DNA of 64,000 nucleotides, taken from Paragonimus westermani (Eukaryota > Platyhelminthes > Trematoda > Plagiorchiida > Troglotrematidae). Of this stretch, positions 23,365-35,680 are shown in pieces. Position 1 is the first letter of the stretch. Each line of letters starts with the position of its first letter. Below the pieces are notes generated by a model that worked only from the letters and a program-made list of their open reading frames with translations, did not search any database and had not been told where the DNA came from. Location: NCBI GenBank assembly GCA_008508345.1, contig QNGE01000752.1, positions 49,282 through 113,281 of the forward strand, read 5' to 3'. The position numbers and the translations under genes are program-made.

Positions 23365-26300
23365 GCTGAGGTAGGTCATATCGGTATATTTATTCTACTT
23401 CTGTTAATGACTGCGTCTGCCAACATCCTGGTCATTGACAACTAATCCGCTCCCCTTTTCAGAAATTTGAGTGTCTGTGGTATTCTATCCATTCTTTTCT
23501 TCGGCTTTGTTGGTGTATTGTATAATGAGTGGACTGTCTGGCTTTTCGTAGTTCAGTGAGAATTTTGCTTTTCATCCCTATGTTTTCTGGGATGCATTAA
23601 CCTGCACTCCTATACTGTAACGCTTCTTGTATTACACTTCACATATCTTCCTCCTTAGTTTAGATCTCGTCATTGCAGCTCCTCTCTGTTTAGTTTCCGA
23701 GAGATAGGAGATTCCTTTCCTTATTAGCCAATCAGGTGGCTAACCAGCATTGGCCGGCAGGACAGAAAGGTCCCACTGGCACACTTCCCGGTCTTATTCC
23801 TTCGGGTTTACACTGGATATGTGGTATGTTGGTGGAACTGCAGTGATGGATAAACGCAGGCGCTCTTTGGCTTCGGTCACTGTTACAGGCTAATCCCAAT
23901 CAGATGCCGCCAACCGATGTGGCACGGATTGCAGCGATGTGGGCAAACTGGGTTATTCAAAGCCACTATGTGTGTATGTGTATGAGGGTCGTTCAGCAGT
24001 GGATGTGGGATCGTAACCTTCTGTACACATGCCACCGAGAGCCGCTCTAGACACGTGACCTTGCCACACCGCAGTATGCTTCTACAATGATACTGGTTTG
24101 GCTTGATGTGGCAAACAGTGCAGATGGAGGGACGATGTTTATCCTGGGGCCTCTTGCTCACTTGCTAACAAATTCCCAAGCTGAGCGGTTTTAGGAAATT
24201 AGTCTTAGAAAGTAGGCTAGAAAATGACGGCAATCACTGCAGCCCAAATAATGTAAGAAGAACGGTGCTTCCAATCACGGACCAGTGAGTCTGACTGCGT
24301 TGTTTTACAGGTACTGCGAAGGATCTCCTTGGATATGGATGCACGCAACGTCGTCTGTCAAGGACTCTCAACAGTCCAGCTGCATGGGGTCACTGGAAGA
24401 AATTCTTGCTTGGTTAATATTTTTTCGCCTTCTAGATAAAATCGCTAAGTGCCTGGACAAGAGAGGAAAATCAGTCTGTGCACAAGCCGTCAGGCCTCTC
24501 TTGAAAAGAGTTACTAAGGGGGCCGTCTTTTTGTTTTGCGTTGGTGGATTTCGCCAATAATGTTTTCCGTGCTTCGTCTGGGGGGTGAAGTGAGAAGGTT
24601 GAATTACCACAAAGAGTGTGAAGGTTTGTTCAGACAAAACCGCGAACGTCTGGAAGAGAGGGAAATACATTTTCTCCAGAAAATCCAACAACCTCCGGGA
24701 ATTCATCGAACTTCAAGCTACGCGCTTAGAGTTTTGAAGATAAGAAGCGAGTCCAGGAAGCTGAATCCGGCAGATACTGAGTTCGACTGACTGTTGGTAA
24801 ACTTTCCCCAGGTTGCCAAAAAAGTGGGTCGCAATCGCTTGGACGAGAACTGGCCCCTTCTCAGGTACGCGGAGCACACCGGAAAGTGCACCCATGCCTT
24901 ACAATGCCATAATTTTTCAGAACGGTTCTATATTACTCGTGCTTTAATAACTCCACAGCTACACAGTTGTTCTGCAACAAGTTCTTTAGATCATGCAAAA
25001 TTCGGTTGCTGGAAGCGTTATCCGGTGAACGCCACATTGATTCACCAACAAGAGTCGCTCTGTGAGAGTGATGTAGGTGGAGTGCATATGCCTCCCGGTG
25101 CACTTGGCGGTCCTGTGATTTAGAGTCCCGTGAAGACGAGGCCAGATAAGGGAAGTTCCAATACCAGTGTTGGCGCTTGTTGCTGTGGCTAGCGCGCACG
25201 TGGAAATATCTTCAATGGACAAATCCAAAGGTTGGTTATCAGCCAAAAAGCGTGAAACACAAAGGGAAAGATGAACCATGGATGAACCCCGATGAAGGTT
25301 GCCATCTTCTCGTTTGTTCTCGCCTTTGCTGTGGAGTCAGCAACTTCCGTACGGTCGTCGACAAAACCAACCCGAAATTCCCGTCAAGAGATAGCTGCAA
25401 TAGTACGGTTAGTATTCTCTGATCAAGTGTCGTCCAGCCGTAGGAGTGACAGTACCATGATTTCATTAAACTCCGATCGGTTTTGGAATGCGCGCTTACC
25501 CAGTGTGAACGGGAAATTGTGGTGAACGTAACCGTAAATGCACTAGTCAGGCTGGGAAGATGCCTGGAATGTCCCGGAAGTTGCTCTTAACCACTTAAGC
25601 CACTTCTTGCGTCCACAAAATCGCCCATAACCGCACTTCATCCCACACACTAATTCTGTGGACAACGTCTGTATCTTACGTGATCTCTTCCAGGAGGCTA
25701 GAGAACATATCGCAACGGTGTTGTGAAGAATGCAAGAACGTAAACCCAGTGGTGAGCAAGGACATCCCCTTTGAAATTTTCAAACAGTTTGCTGTGAACT
25801 GAGATTGAATTATGCTCCGCTACTGCACGCTTGGTGGGAGTAGCATCGGTGCAACTTCACCTACGTGACCAACTTGGGGGCGCAATCGTATAAAAATTTT
25901 CTGAATGGTAATGTACACCAACGTTTGCAGTTTGTTGAACAAGCGGGGTCGATGGGTTGACCAACATCAGTCGAAGCCAGTGGCGGTCACGTCAACACAT
26001 TTCAAGGGCTGAAGTTCGGACGCTGGGCTGGTTAGTCCTAAATACCGCATTCTCCGTAATGCCAAATCGTAGGTGCAGGGTGAGGGTTGGTTGCTCATTC
26101 ACATAATAGGGGATATTCCGATTACAGCCAATGCGGCAACCACGGGCACGGACGGCCTTCACAGAAGTCTGTAAGGTAGGATAAAATTCTTCATCAGTGT
26201 TTACGAGATGGTAAGTGTTGATTACCGGACGCTAAGATCGCATACGATCCAAACGTTAGGCAGCTGATAACCATCGTCTTGTCACGTGCGACTTAGTTTT

Positions 26301-27299
26301 CAGACTGCCCCCATGTTCGACACCGTCTGCAGCCTATGATTATCTACACGGAGAAATGACTGAATGTCAGTAAACCATTGCGTGAACCAGCAATTCCACA
26401 TAACTACACGATGCGTCGATGACCAGACGTCTTTAACAGGCCTAGTAATTACTCTGACAGATTTAGCCACCGACCACCCGCATCACTTTCACCACCGGGG
26501 AGTGTTGGTTATGGGATTCTCACGATTCACTGGAAACAGTCTGGTAGTGAAAATTTAAATTGGCAATAAATCGGAGTTCTTAGCGGATACGGTGCGTCAG
26601 GATGTAAATGAAACCGTAGTCAACTAGAGGGAGGGACTGACACAATCCGGACGTTGGCACATAGTATAGACAACAAGAAGGTCCATGTGAACACACGCTG
26701 GTGTCCTAGCTTGGGAAAGACCGGCCCTTGTACCTCGTTACCCATGACGGTCATAGTTCAATCAGGAGATAAAAGCCTGCCTCCCACGAGGAAATTGTCT
26801 ATGGATAGTCCTTCGGACAAATATACACGAATAGTAACACCTCAGAATCATCCACACCTGACTTGGCAGATCAAAATGCTACGTGGTTCAGAGTGCACAA
26901 GAGTAGCCTGGCATCATCAATCACGACAGTCATAGGAATGTTGCATAGTCACATGCGTAAACTGACAGGAGTAAAACCGGACACATCAATGCTTATTGGG
27001 AAGGCGCAGAAAGCAGAAATGGGAAAGGTACAATTGGCAGTTCTCGCTGTTAATTATGCTACAATGTTGAATCATCCCACTTCTCCATTTGCCTCCGACG
27101 TGTGGGCGTCTAACACGGTGAAGGTGAAAACAGGAGATAATAGAGGACTTGGGTAACTCCAAGCCCCGAAGTCGTTCTGGCTGAACAATTTGTGCTAATC
27201 AGCACTGATGGAGCTTGCAGACACACTTGCAACTCTGATAACTAACTAAATCAAATTCCAATGGAGTTGACAACAACAGTCATTTGTTCCATGAACGAG
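23365..27299. other. No recognised gene after the LINE
   Basis: Positions 23365-23900 are probably LINE 3' UTR or flank. An ORF pair at 24285-24790 includes a charged segment (RLEEREIHFLQKIQ). On the minus strand the string SSSDPMQLD, which I associate with the gag end of some LTR elements, suggests debris, but this is too weak to call. Frames at 26654-27156 could be the linker of the CR1 fragment that follows; no motif confirms it. Confidence 0.3.
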
Positions 27300-27900
27300 A
27301 TTGTCAGCCGTGAGATACCATTCAGTGAACCCTATTTCTGCTATTGGGGAGGTCATGGAGCGTTTGCTGTATGAGAGACGGAAGGCATATCTACAAGTAA
27401 GCTAGTTGCCACGCCATTACCAGCATGGTTTTCGTCAAGGCTTTTCCTGCCTGAACAACTTACTGCCAGCCAGAGGGCAGTGGGTTGCTTCTAGGACCAA
27501 ACACATACCAAAAGACGCCATCTTCGTAGAATTAGACAAAGCTCTTCGCGAAGTTACGAACAGAAGCCTTCCAACCAATCTCGGTGCGCTGGATGTCAAC
27601 GGTCATATTTCAAAATGGATGGAGAGCTTCCTCTATAACTTCATTTATTCGGTTAAGCTGAATGGGACACCCTATTGGCGAGGGGTGTCCCGCAATGTTC
27701 CATAGGGCTCGAACCCAGACCCACTGCTCCCCTTGGTCTTTATCAGTGATGTCCCGGCAATCACTAAAGTGCCATCTTTACCGTGGAAGTAGTCCCCCGT
27801 CCATGCTCTGACCTTGGAGACACCTTGGCAGCACTTAATTCAGGTAATAATAGCGCGCAATTCAGTTAACTGAACGCTTTCCTGTAATCAAGATAAGACA
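27300..27900 (+). mobile_element. CR1-like RT fragment
   Basis: The plus strand encodes EVMERLLYERRKAYLQV (matching the RPVSLTS...ERLIYERL region), then HYQHGFRQGFSCLNNLL, a degenerate catalytic block (FVELDKALREV for FVDFSKAFDKV), NGHISKWMESFLYN, and KLNGTPYWRGVSRNVP (matching the VPQGSVLGP approach). A stop follows, then LLPLVFISDVP for LLFLVFINDLP. It is a separate copy from the 3.3-kb element and lacks the YADD region. Confidence 0.75.
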
Positions 27901-27917
27901 TCTCAACCTGCTAATAT

Positions 27918-28154
27918 TTATTTACCCCTCCCCCCAGTAATTTCTTCAGGGAAGGCCAGCTGGTTGAGTTGCTGGGTAGTCAAGAATCCATCCCTAACAT
28001 GACTCGCCAGCCTGCTCCGGACTACTCTGCCTAACACTTTCAATACTGCACAGTTGATGCTAGCTAGACGATCGTAGGAAGTGCCCTCCTCATTGCCACT
28101 TCCGTGAACTGGAGTCACCGCTTCCAATTTCCGTCCTGCAGTCAGCATGTGCAA
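27918..28154 (-). mobile_element. CR1/jockey-type RT fragment, minus strand
   Basis: The minus-strand frame of 78 codons reads KLEAVTPVHGSGNEEG, then YDRLASINCAVLKVLGRVV and HVRDGFLTTQQLNQLAF. These align in order with the usual VTPIHKGG, NYRPVSLTSVACKVLERVV and LLTPQQHGF blocks of CR1-group RTs. It sits tail to tail with the plus-strand fragment ending at 27900. Confidence 0.65.
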
Positions 28155-29299
28155 AAAACAGCCGCGTGACAGAATATACCAAGGCTTCAGTCAATGGCCC
28201 TGCTAAATCACTCTTGGCGATTTAGAGGTAATTCACTCAGTGTCGTGTGCTCCGCAGTTCCAGTAACGCTTATTCAGACGGTCGGGTTAACAGGACTATC
28301 TTCCAAGTCCGAAATACGTCAGAAAAGGCGACGAAAGGATGGGAATTTATGCGGCACTGTTGGATAAAATCACAATAAAGGTGCTATCTCAACTTGAATG
28401 TGAATTAATCGGATACACGAATCATCCGAAAAGAAGGCGTTCAAAATTGAGTAACTAAAGCACGAATCCGCCAACGGCCACCAGTCAACGGGATATGAGC
28501 TCATAAAACCATTCGGGTGAGGATGAAGGTGGATATGTGTCTGGCAATATTAAGATGGGAAGTTTCACTGGGTAAGCGGTGACAGTTACAAAAGAAAGTA
28601 AGTGGTGTGCTGTTATGGTGCAGAATTCTCCAGGATCGTTAAAAGCACAAAGCAGAGACTAATAAAGTCAGTCAGGTTCGTCCTTTTACAATTAAACCCA
28701 GCGCGTCTCAACGAGCTCACCGCTCCGCGTCATACCAAGCAAAGACGACAAACGAACCAGACAAACCTCACCAGATTCAACAGGCCCTAACATCGCTGAA
28801 TAAATGCCATCCTCCCTCGCTTCCTCGTTTACATCTACTTTTGGCAGTCGGCCACGCACCTCCTCTGTTGTGATCAATGTCTTTGACATCCCAGATTAAA
28901 CAACCAACGTTTCAGTTTAGGGAGACCCACCACTACCAGTGGTACTCTCCCTTTTCAAAAACCCAGCGTAGGTCCCTGGCTTCTGTGTACCCGTCGTGGC
29001 AAACATCGCTCGCTCACACCTGATGCACCCAACTGCCGCTCACACGGGTGCCTTAGACTTGACGGTTCTGTTTATTTCGCTTCATCAGTCTGCTGAAGAA
29101 TGTTGACCTGCATTCCTTCTGGACTGGATCAGCTGTGCGTCAGCCCCAGTTATGTTCAACATAAGGATTGCCCCCACCTATTTATCCGAAACTTCGCCAT
29201 GCATAGGGCGTAGTGGTTTGGGCTTTACTTGACCTGCCTTCCACCATTGCAGGTTGATACGTTGTCTGACCAGGCGGAATGGAGCAACCTCATCTGACG
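28155..29299. other. No recognised gene
   Basis: Contains a short imperfect hairpin at 28920-28951 (GGGAGA paired with TCTCCC). Otherwise there are only short ORFs. Positions 29050-29300 may continue the minus-strand CR1 endonuclease fragment. Confidence 0.3.
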
Positions 29300-29940
29300 G
29301 ATCGCTGGTCTTTATTGTTCTCCCGTAGTATTCCCTCATATCCGGGATAATGAAACCACTTTTCAAACAAGCACCTCAGCATTCGCCTTTCTATACTTCC
29401 GACGCCGCTTGCCAGAAACTATCTGGCGCCTGATTTCTAGGTTTTGCAGCATCAGCCGACTGTCGTGGGACTGCAACCTCCAGGCTGCTAATATCATCCG
29501 GGCTCCTAGTAGTTACGAAGCCCAGAACGACCGGCCCTTGATCAGACTTGTATGCTGCAATGTGGCCCAAACACTGAATCAGTGTTTTGACATGGAGTAG
29601 TTTAAGCAAACCTTCGCCAAAAGAACCACCTTTGGCATGCTTCCTTGCCTAGTTTAATTCAGACGCATTAAATCACCCGGGAGGAGGATCTCGTCAGCTT
29701 GGTTTGTGGTTTTCAAGTAGGTCAACCAGCCGTTCGTCCACGACCCTAGATGTTATAAAATTTTTACGCACGTCCCATATATGTATAGTGATGCCATGTA
29801 ACTTGAGCAAAGGAAGCGCAACATGCACACTGAGTGTTACAAGGTCACTGCCACCCTCTGTTCGTGCTGGTAGACCTCTGCCAACCCGGCCACCATTTCT
29901 ACCCGTGCAGTAGAGACCATGCCCCGGCGGTCACCGGTCG
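29300..29940 (-). mobile_element. CR1-like endonuclease fragment, minus strand
   Basis: Reading downward from 29940, the minus strand gives GGRVGRGLPARTEGG (usual RGGVCVYARTE), then DEILLPGDLMRLN (usual DEIVLLGDFNAPEIN), GSFGEGLLKLLHVKTL and YKSDQGPVVLGFVTT. SPDDISSLEVAVP and a degraded end (usually LGKSDHAV) follow. This is the second half of an APE endonuclease of the CR1 group. The DFN motif is damaged (Asn lost). Confidence 0.65.
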
Positions 29941-30088
29941 GCGATGTCAACTTTTTCTTCTAATAGGGTCTCCGTGATGTTGACTACACCCATCCCTTTT
30001 GCAACTTCTCTGGGCTCGCTCGACCTGAAAATCCTGACGTGCATCTACGTGAGTAATGTTAATCCCGCGATAAGTTTAACCTCACAAA

Positions 30089-30292
30089 TGTAACGCATTC
30101 CGCTGTCGTGTGATTGACGCCATTTTGGTTTTTGTTTGTGTAAGTTGTGTGCATGACTTACTGGGCCTCTGGCTCACGCTTGTTTCTGTTTTTGTTACCA
30201 TTTTAGATTCTCGCTGTGCTCCCGTCCTTCTGAGAGACGCTGCTCCTCAGTGCTTCCACTCCGTCGCGCATTACACAAACTTCGTCCGTAAC
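30089..30292 (+). repeat. Dispersed repeat with an exon-shaped segment (copy 2)
   Basis: Related to 376-610 on the same strand. The repeat runs from TGTAACGC through CCATTTTGG and a pyrimidine-rich tract to an AG at 30206. Then 30207-30292 is open (starting SRCAPVLLRDAAPQC) and ends AAC, then GTAAGT. The two copies diverge by roughly a third, by eye. Confidence 0.5.
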
Positions 30293-30832
30293 GTAAGTTT
30301 TATACAACAGTTCCTTATTTTAACGAATGGCAACCTCAGACGAGGACAGGCCAGGGGGCTTTACAAGTCCAGACTTCATACCTACCTTACATAACAAGTC
30401 TTTTCAAACAGAGTCGTCAGCCAATGGAATAGCCTTCTCACAGAAGCCGTTAGCTGCGCCTCTAGGGGCAAATTCAAAACATTACCAGATTTTCATTCAC
30501 TTGTCACATAGTTATGAACCTTATTTCACTGTGTTCTAGGCGCTTGTTGTAATACACGATAACGCCGCTACAACCTGGTTTTAGTGGCTGTCTTTCAGTT
30601 CAGCAAACGCCCACTTGATACTGAATGAGAGGAGCCGAGTCCATATGGAAACCTTGGGATTCTAACACTGAACCGATGCAGTAATTACGGAAGTCGATGA
30701 AAAATTGGGGTTTGTTTTAATGTGCTAACGCCCCAGCCGCAGCTGTGGTTATGCAAGCACCCTCGTGGTTCTCGTGGATTCCGTTCATTTGTCGGTCGCA
30801 TTTATTCATAAATACCGTTGGAGGCCGTGCTT
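30293..30832. other. No recognised gene; possible 5' region of the following exon
   Basis: No motif was seen. An in-frame TAA at 30809-30811 closes the frame upstream of the exon candidate starting at 30833. Confidence 0.3.
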
Positions 30833-31648
30833 ATGAAGGCTGCAGGATTAGCTTCCCTTACTGATTTCAAAGGACATTTAGAAAATTTTCGCACAAATGG
30901 CCACATTCTGAGTCCGCCGACGAATTCAAGCAGCGCAGATTCAACAATTAGCCTAACCATCCCAGATGTGGTTAACGGCAGTTCATCCACTTGCAGATCT
31001 TCTAAAGGAGTGAATTCATATGTGTCGGCTGGTTTCGATGAGGATTATGAAGTTAATGACGAAGAAGAAGTGAAGACTCCACGAATGTCCCCGACATTAG
31101 ATGAGATAAAGAAAAAGCTCACACATTGGAAGCCGACTACTAAGCCTCTGTACCCTGCTGCAGATCTAACAAGACCTGACTCTACCGGCTTCACGTCCCG
31201 GTCATTAGTGGATGCTTTTCAAAAGCAATGTCCCTATCCTCTTGATAAACTTTATGACGAATCTATTCCGGTGCAATCCCGACGTTCAATAAAAGACAAC
31301 ATTCGCCTCAATGTCGAAAAGTGTGCAATGGTTGATAAAGTTACTTTAACCGGGCGTGCTTTCACGAACCATTCATCCACCATTCGCCGACTGGAAAGTA
31401 TTCTCACATGTCCCTCCAGTCCACTACCTCGTTTGACGTCATATTCCTCTTCTTCCGGCAGTCTCATTGGGAATCTCAGCGGGTTGTCCTTACAGCCGGA
31501 AGAACTTGTCATGGGCGATACCATTTTTTCACCGTTGCCTCCACCTTCTACTGTGAAAACCTTTCTGAAGGATTCAGAGGTCGATCCGTCGAAGGCCGAG
31601 TCCAGTTCTGTGTTATCCGATCTTGTGACTAATGGGACTTACGAACAA
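30833..31648 (+). CDS. Candidate host coding exon, Ser-rich unknown protein
   Basis: The longest non-transposon open frame in the window runs 272 codons from the ATG at 30833 (MKAAGLASLTDFK) and reaches a strong donor, GAACAA then GTGAGT, in phase 0. Composition looks like a real intracellular protein: Ser/Pro-rich low-complexity parts (SPPTNSSSADS, SYSSSSGSL), an acidic patch (DEDYEVNDEEE) and a basic/amphipathic core (TLDEIKKKLTHWKP). There is no signal peptide or membrane helix. The frame is open back to 30812 (stop at 30809), so an upstream acceptor is also possible. I do not recognise the family. Nothing in it resembles a retrotransposon. Confidence 0.6.
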
Positions 31649-34159
31649 GTGAGTTATTTACCCGTTTCAGACGTTCTGTAATTATTTAATATTACCGCAA
31701 CCTGCGTTTAAGTGTTGAGGAGCCAAACAATATTTTCATAATTTTTCTGCTTTGACCCCTCAGTTTATTCATCTTCGTCATAATCATTCGCCGCCAGCTG
31801 ACATAGGTAATTAGTTTCGGGCTAAGTGCTCTCGGCCTGCCCAAACGGATAGAAGCAGCTAAAACAGCCTAGCTCTAACCTGCTGTTTATGACACCAAGT
31901 TCTTTGAAGTACTGCTCCGATTTCCTGGTCACGTCCCCACCTTCCAAAGCATTCTGTATCATGAGGCTCAGCTTAACTTTTCTGTTAGCATGAGCGGATT
32001 TGCAGAATTCGTAGACTGATGTACATGTATATCCCGCAGATACTAATGCTAGCTGAAATGCGGAGGCGGATTTGATGGTAATGTGTTCCCATATGCTCCT
32101 GTTCTGGGCAAAGCCACTTTTGCGCCTCTACGGATGTAGAAAATTATTTGCTATACAACAAAACCGTGACTTCCTCGTCGAGGAGATAACTTACCTGACA
32201 AAACCCGCATACGTTGACGTGGCTATGCTATAGGGTTACGAATTCTACTCAGGGGCACTACTGCTTAACTTACAGACGGATCGTAACTGTCTTTCTCTTG
32301 TCTGAATTAGACGTTTTACTCATATACGGGTGTCTGATTGGTCCACTCCTCGAAGAAAATCGAAGTTCCAAGTAAATCAGTTTTGTTAGCTTAGTATACG
32401 ATAGTGTATACTTCCCTCTTGCTTTAATCACCCTATAATAGTGTGTTATACTTTTCACCGCTTCATTGGCATAAGTAATGTTATATCTCTAAAACGTTTC
32501 CAGTAGGATTTGGGTTTAGAGAATGAGATGGCGGGAGAGGAGCACACCTTGGTGGCCCAGGGCACTTCAGAATTTTGAGTCAGGCTCGGGGTGGGGTCCC
32601 TCAATTCAACCCCCTTACGCGGCATAAACGACTGGGAAGTATCAGAAGTTATCGTTCTCTGGACAGTAAGAAATCGTTGCATTGTGATTCCTCCGTTCGG
32701 CCGCAGTTCCTTACTGTATCGCTGGTTTGTTGTCTTTAATCTAGATCACCTATGTGTTGACTACCGGTTGCCTTGGCAAAACGACGCTTGAGCTCTTTCA
32801 TTAATGATCGCGTTTTCTACTCAAACTTGTGCATTTAGTCACTTTGTCCCAAAGTAAACTTTAGATTGTGAATCTGTGTGGCCCGAATACACGTAGCCTT
32901 GCCACATACGGTTCTTAATCGGCCAGTTTCTTGGATGTTTTTCCCCGACCATAGAATATAACCGTGGGTTTCCTACAAGTGCTGAGTAATAGCATAGCTT
33001 ATACAACGCACATCTAAAAGTGAGTTTACTCCTTGCTCTATTTGAAGTTTCTTTTTCGGTTACCAACCTTGAAGAATCCGTCTTCAGTCTCTTCTTGTCT
33101 AGAAATGGTGAGACTTGTATGATACCCTTGATGCTGTTCCAGTCTGGTCTGGCAGCACAGGTTGGGTAGTTTCACAACCATTTCGGTCTCATTATGACGA
33201 TAAGACTACGATCAATCTGTCCCTGAAGAAATGACGGGAGTTTTTAGAGGCCTTTAATTGTTTAGGAGTTTGACAGCAATCGTATACCTAGAGAGTTTCG
33301 CCATAAGATAGCAGGGTAGTAAAAGAAAAATCCGAATGAGAGATGAGGGCGGTAAGGAAGGAACAATATTAATAGACAAGTGTGATTATGACTACCCGAT
33401 TGTCCGTAGCCACCTCGGAATAATCTAGTCCAGGTGCTCTTGCAATGTGCCCGTCTTTTTGCTAGAACAACCGTCTTTAGAATATGTAAACTCGAAAGTT
33501 GAACTCCATCTTTCTGCGCCATAATGAAAAGACTTTCTTCTGGATGATCAAGGACGCATGTATTTATACCAGAGTATAATGTCGCAAACGTCTGTGGGCT
33601 AACGAAACCATCTCTGCTGTTAAGAGTCGTATCCATACGGCAAGGGTGCCGAGTCCTCAATGCCGTTGGCTAGCCTCCAGAACAAGTGCATTTTTGTTCC
33701 ACTGTGATTTACGTGCATTGATTTTGACCTCCAGAATATCAGAAGTTCTCAACTGATACCCCTCTTGAGTGTTGTGCCAAACATTGCTAATCGGTTGGAG
33801 TTTTTGCTGTGAATATAACGTTGACAATAGGGCTCAGATCCAGTTTGACTACGGTGCCCAGGTCACTTTCTTAGGAAGCAGCGATGAAGACGACGTTACT
33901 GGTGTGATATTTGGTTATGTGACGATGATTGTGTGTAATCTTAGAGTTAACCTTGTTCACCAGTAGCCGGTTGCACACGGACGACCGATATGAAGCCTTC
34001 GAAGATTTTCTGAATATCTGTATCTCCGGGGCTATATAAGGCATGTTAGTAATGTAGTGTCATCTTCATGCACGACAGGGGGCTTATTGGCATGGGTCAA
34101 CAGCCGTAGTGGATTCAGTACGGTTAGCTAGCTGGCGTTTATGTGATAGAATTGATCTT
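31649..34159. other. Probable intron and unassigned sequence
   Basis: Begins with the GTGAGT donor of the preceding exon. A 126-bp fragment at about 32575-32700 resembles 44460-44560 (shared GGGAAGTATCAGAAGTTATC and preceding GGGGT block) and is probably a 5' piece of the RTE-like family. A 132-codon minus-strand frame at 33262-33660 has no recognisable motif. Confidence 0.35.
32575..32700 (+). repeat. 5'-end fragment of the RTE-like LINE family
   Basis: Shares an ordered set of words with 44460-44560: GGGGT(G/C)..TC, then CAT.AA.C.(C/A)..GGGAAGTATCAGAAGTTATC. The second copy lies directly upstream of an endonuclease remnant, so the shared piece is best read as the 5' leader of that family. 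Confidence 0.5.
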
Positions 34160-34345
34160 ATAGATATTGAGATGTTCGCCGAGCTTGGTATTTGGGCCAC
34201 GAGCGTGGATTCCATTCCGCGCCCAGAATCTATACGCCGAAACGCTCACATACTGATGCCACCTCTTTTAGTGATGAAAAGTCTAACTCAAATACCAAGC
34301 CCAGCTGGCATCCCAATAGCTAAATGTTCAACCCGAACTATGAAC
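34160..34345 (+). repeat. Diverged copy of a hairpin-forming repeat
   Basis: Matches the context of the perfect hairpin at 39688-39757. It has GATGTTCGCCGAGCTTGG on the left, then TATT, an internal part containing CACCTCTTTTAGTGATGAAA, then AATACCAAGC and CCCGAACTA.GAACACCA on the right. The inverted complementarity is largely lost here. Confidence 0.5.
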
Positions 34346-34969
34346 ACCAGACTTGATCTTACCCAAGTTATAGATATCACCGCACAACTGGAGATTATTT
34401 GATTCACTTCCCATATCTTTTAAAGTGATTGACCTGTGCGATGTTCCTGTCCACCATCGATGTCGTCAATGTCTAAGATGCTGCACACTATACAGGCTCG
34501 TTACGGTTGATCTAACTCAGTCGTAACCAGTGATTTGTTTCCAACTGTGAAAAATGTCTACTTACTGTTGAGTTGCCTATCTGTACAGGTACTCTCATAT
34601 AGGCTGTACGGACTGTGTATCTTCAGGGCACATTAATACTGAATTGTGATCATTGCGCACTTAAGTGGCCGTGGTAGTGAGATTGAGCAGCTGGCGTCTG
34701 AGAAGTATTTGGTTAGGTCTGACGTTACGTGCGGAGTTACAGTAGTTCTTTTGAGTAAAGTCTAACCAGAGAGGATATCCGAATTAAATTTTAATAAGAT
34801 TAGTCCCCTATAACTCCGGACTTACTTATCCGTGGTCGGAAGGTGATTTGGCTGAATAGTATAAATGGAGCGCCACCCGGTCTACCTCAGCTTTTGCATT
34901 TCCGTTGATTTTTCAGCTAGCTCTTTTCGAAAACAATCTGTGATCGAGTCTTGCTCTTGTTATAGCCCG

Positions 34970-35065
34970 TCAATAGCACATACCCTCGCTATGGACGGGA
35001 TTTGAACTCCGGCCACTTTTTCTTGTGACACCGTGTTGATCACTGTGTTGTTAACCTCACTAGGT
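34970..35065 (-). repeat. tRNA-like (SINE-like) promoter segment
   Basis: On the minus strand GTTCAAATC (34999-35007) fits the RNA polymerase III B-box consensus and is followed by CCGTCC as in a T-arm. About 55 bases upstream lies TAGTGAGGTTAAC, a poor A box. A full tRNA fold is not convincing, so a decayed tRNA-derived SINE is more likely than a tRNA gene. Confidence 0.35.
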
Positions 35066-35680
35066 GTGACTTAGTCGTGCAAACGCTCAGCCTTATTTGT
35101 CTGCAAGTAATGCTCCAGTTGCCTAGTCGCTTCAAGAAGAGAGTGACTGCATTGTAAACTCTGGTCGACGGTCCCGTGACCAGAACTTCTGTCCGAGCTA
35201 AAATCGCGGAAATCATCAAACCTGTTGAACAATACTTTTAATTACGGCCGAGTAATAGGGAATGTTAGTTGCTGTAATTGAGACATCGTATGCAGTTGAT
35301 TGTAGCTTTTGCATTCCTATAGGGTTTTCAGCCCTTTCCCCTTTGAAGGGAATTAATATACTTGAATGTTCGTTTTTGTGAACGCTAAACACTACGGAAT
35401 TTCCGTTTTGCAAGAGGTCTGTAATCCCTAATTGTTTCACGTAATTTCAACGTTTCGAGTAGTCTCAGGTGTGCATCAGAAGTAAGGGTGTTTTGACGAA
35501 GACCGGTTTTGGTTATATATCATTGGACCAGTCACATTTCATATAGTCATAGTTGCTACGCGAGAAAAACCGAAAAAGAGGGGGAGTTTATCACATAATT
35601 ACATCAAATGGTTCAGAACTGGATGACGGTTAAATGACCAAATTGACCCTCGGAAATGTCAGATGGGTACCGGAGCCCAT
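35066..35680. other. No recognised feature; left flank of the large inverted repeat
   Basis: Unique sequence. Homology to the inverted arm begins abruptly at 35681. Confidence 0.4.

Noticed and set aside
24285..24790. Possible gag or coiled-coil gene (RLEEREIHFLQKIQ on plus, SSSDPMQLD on minus)
   Set aside because: Both strands give suggestive strings but neither shows a second supporting block, so no call was made.
28920..28951. Short hairpin that could be read as a terminator
   Set aside because: Intrinsic terminators are not expected in this eukaryotic DNA and the pairing is imperfect.
33262..33660. 132-codon minus-strand frame
   Set aside because: No domain, no start or splice context, and composition typical of random open frame.
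34970..35065. Functional tRNA gene
   Set aside because: Only the T-arm/B-box is convincing; the acceptor, D-arm and anticodon stems do not fold.
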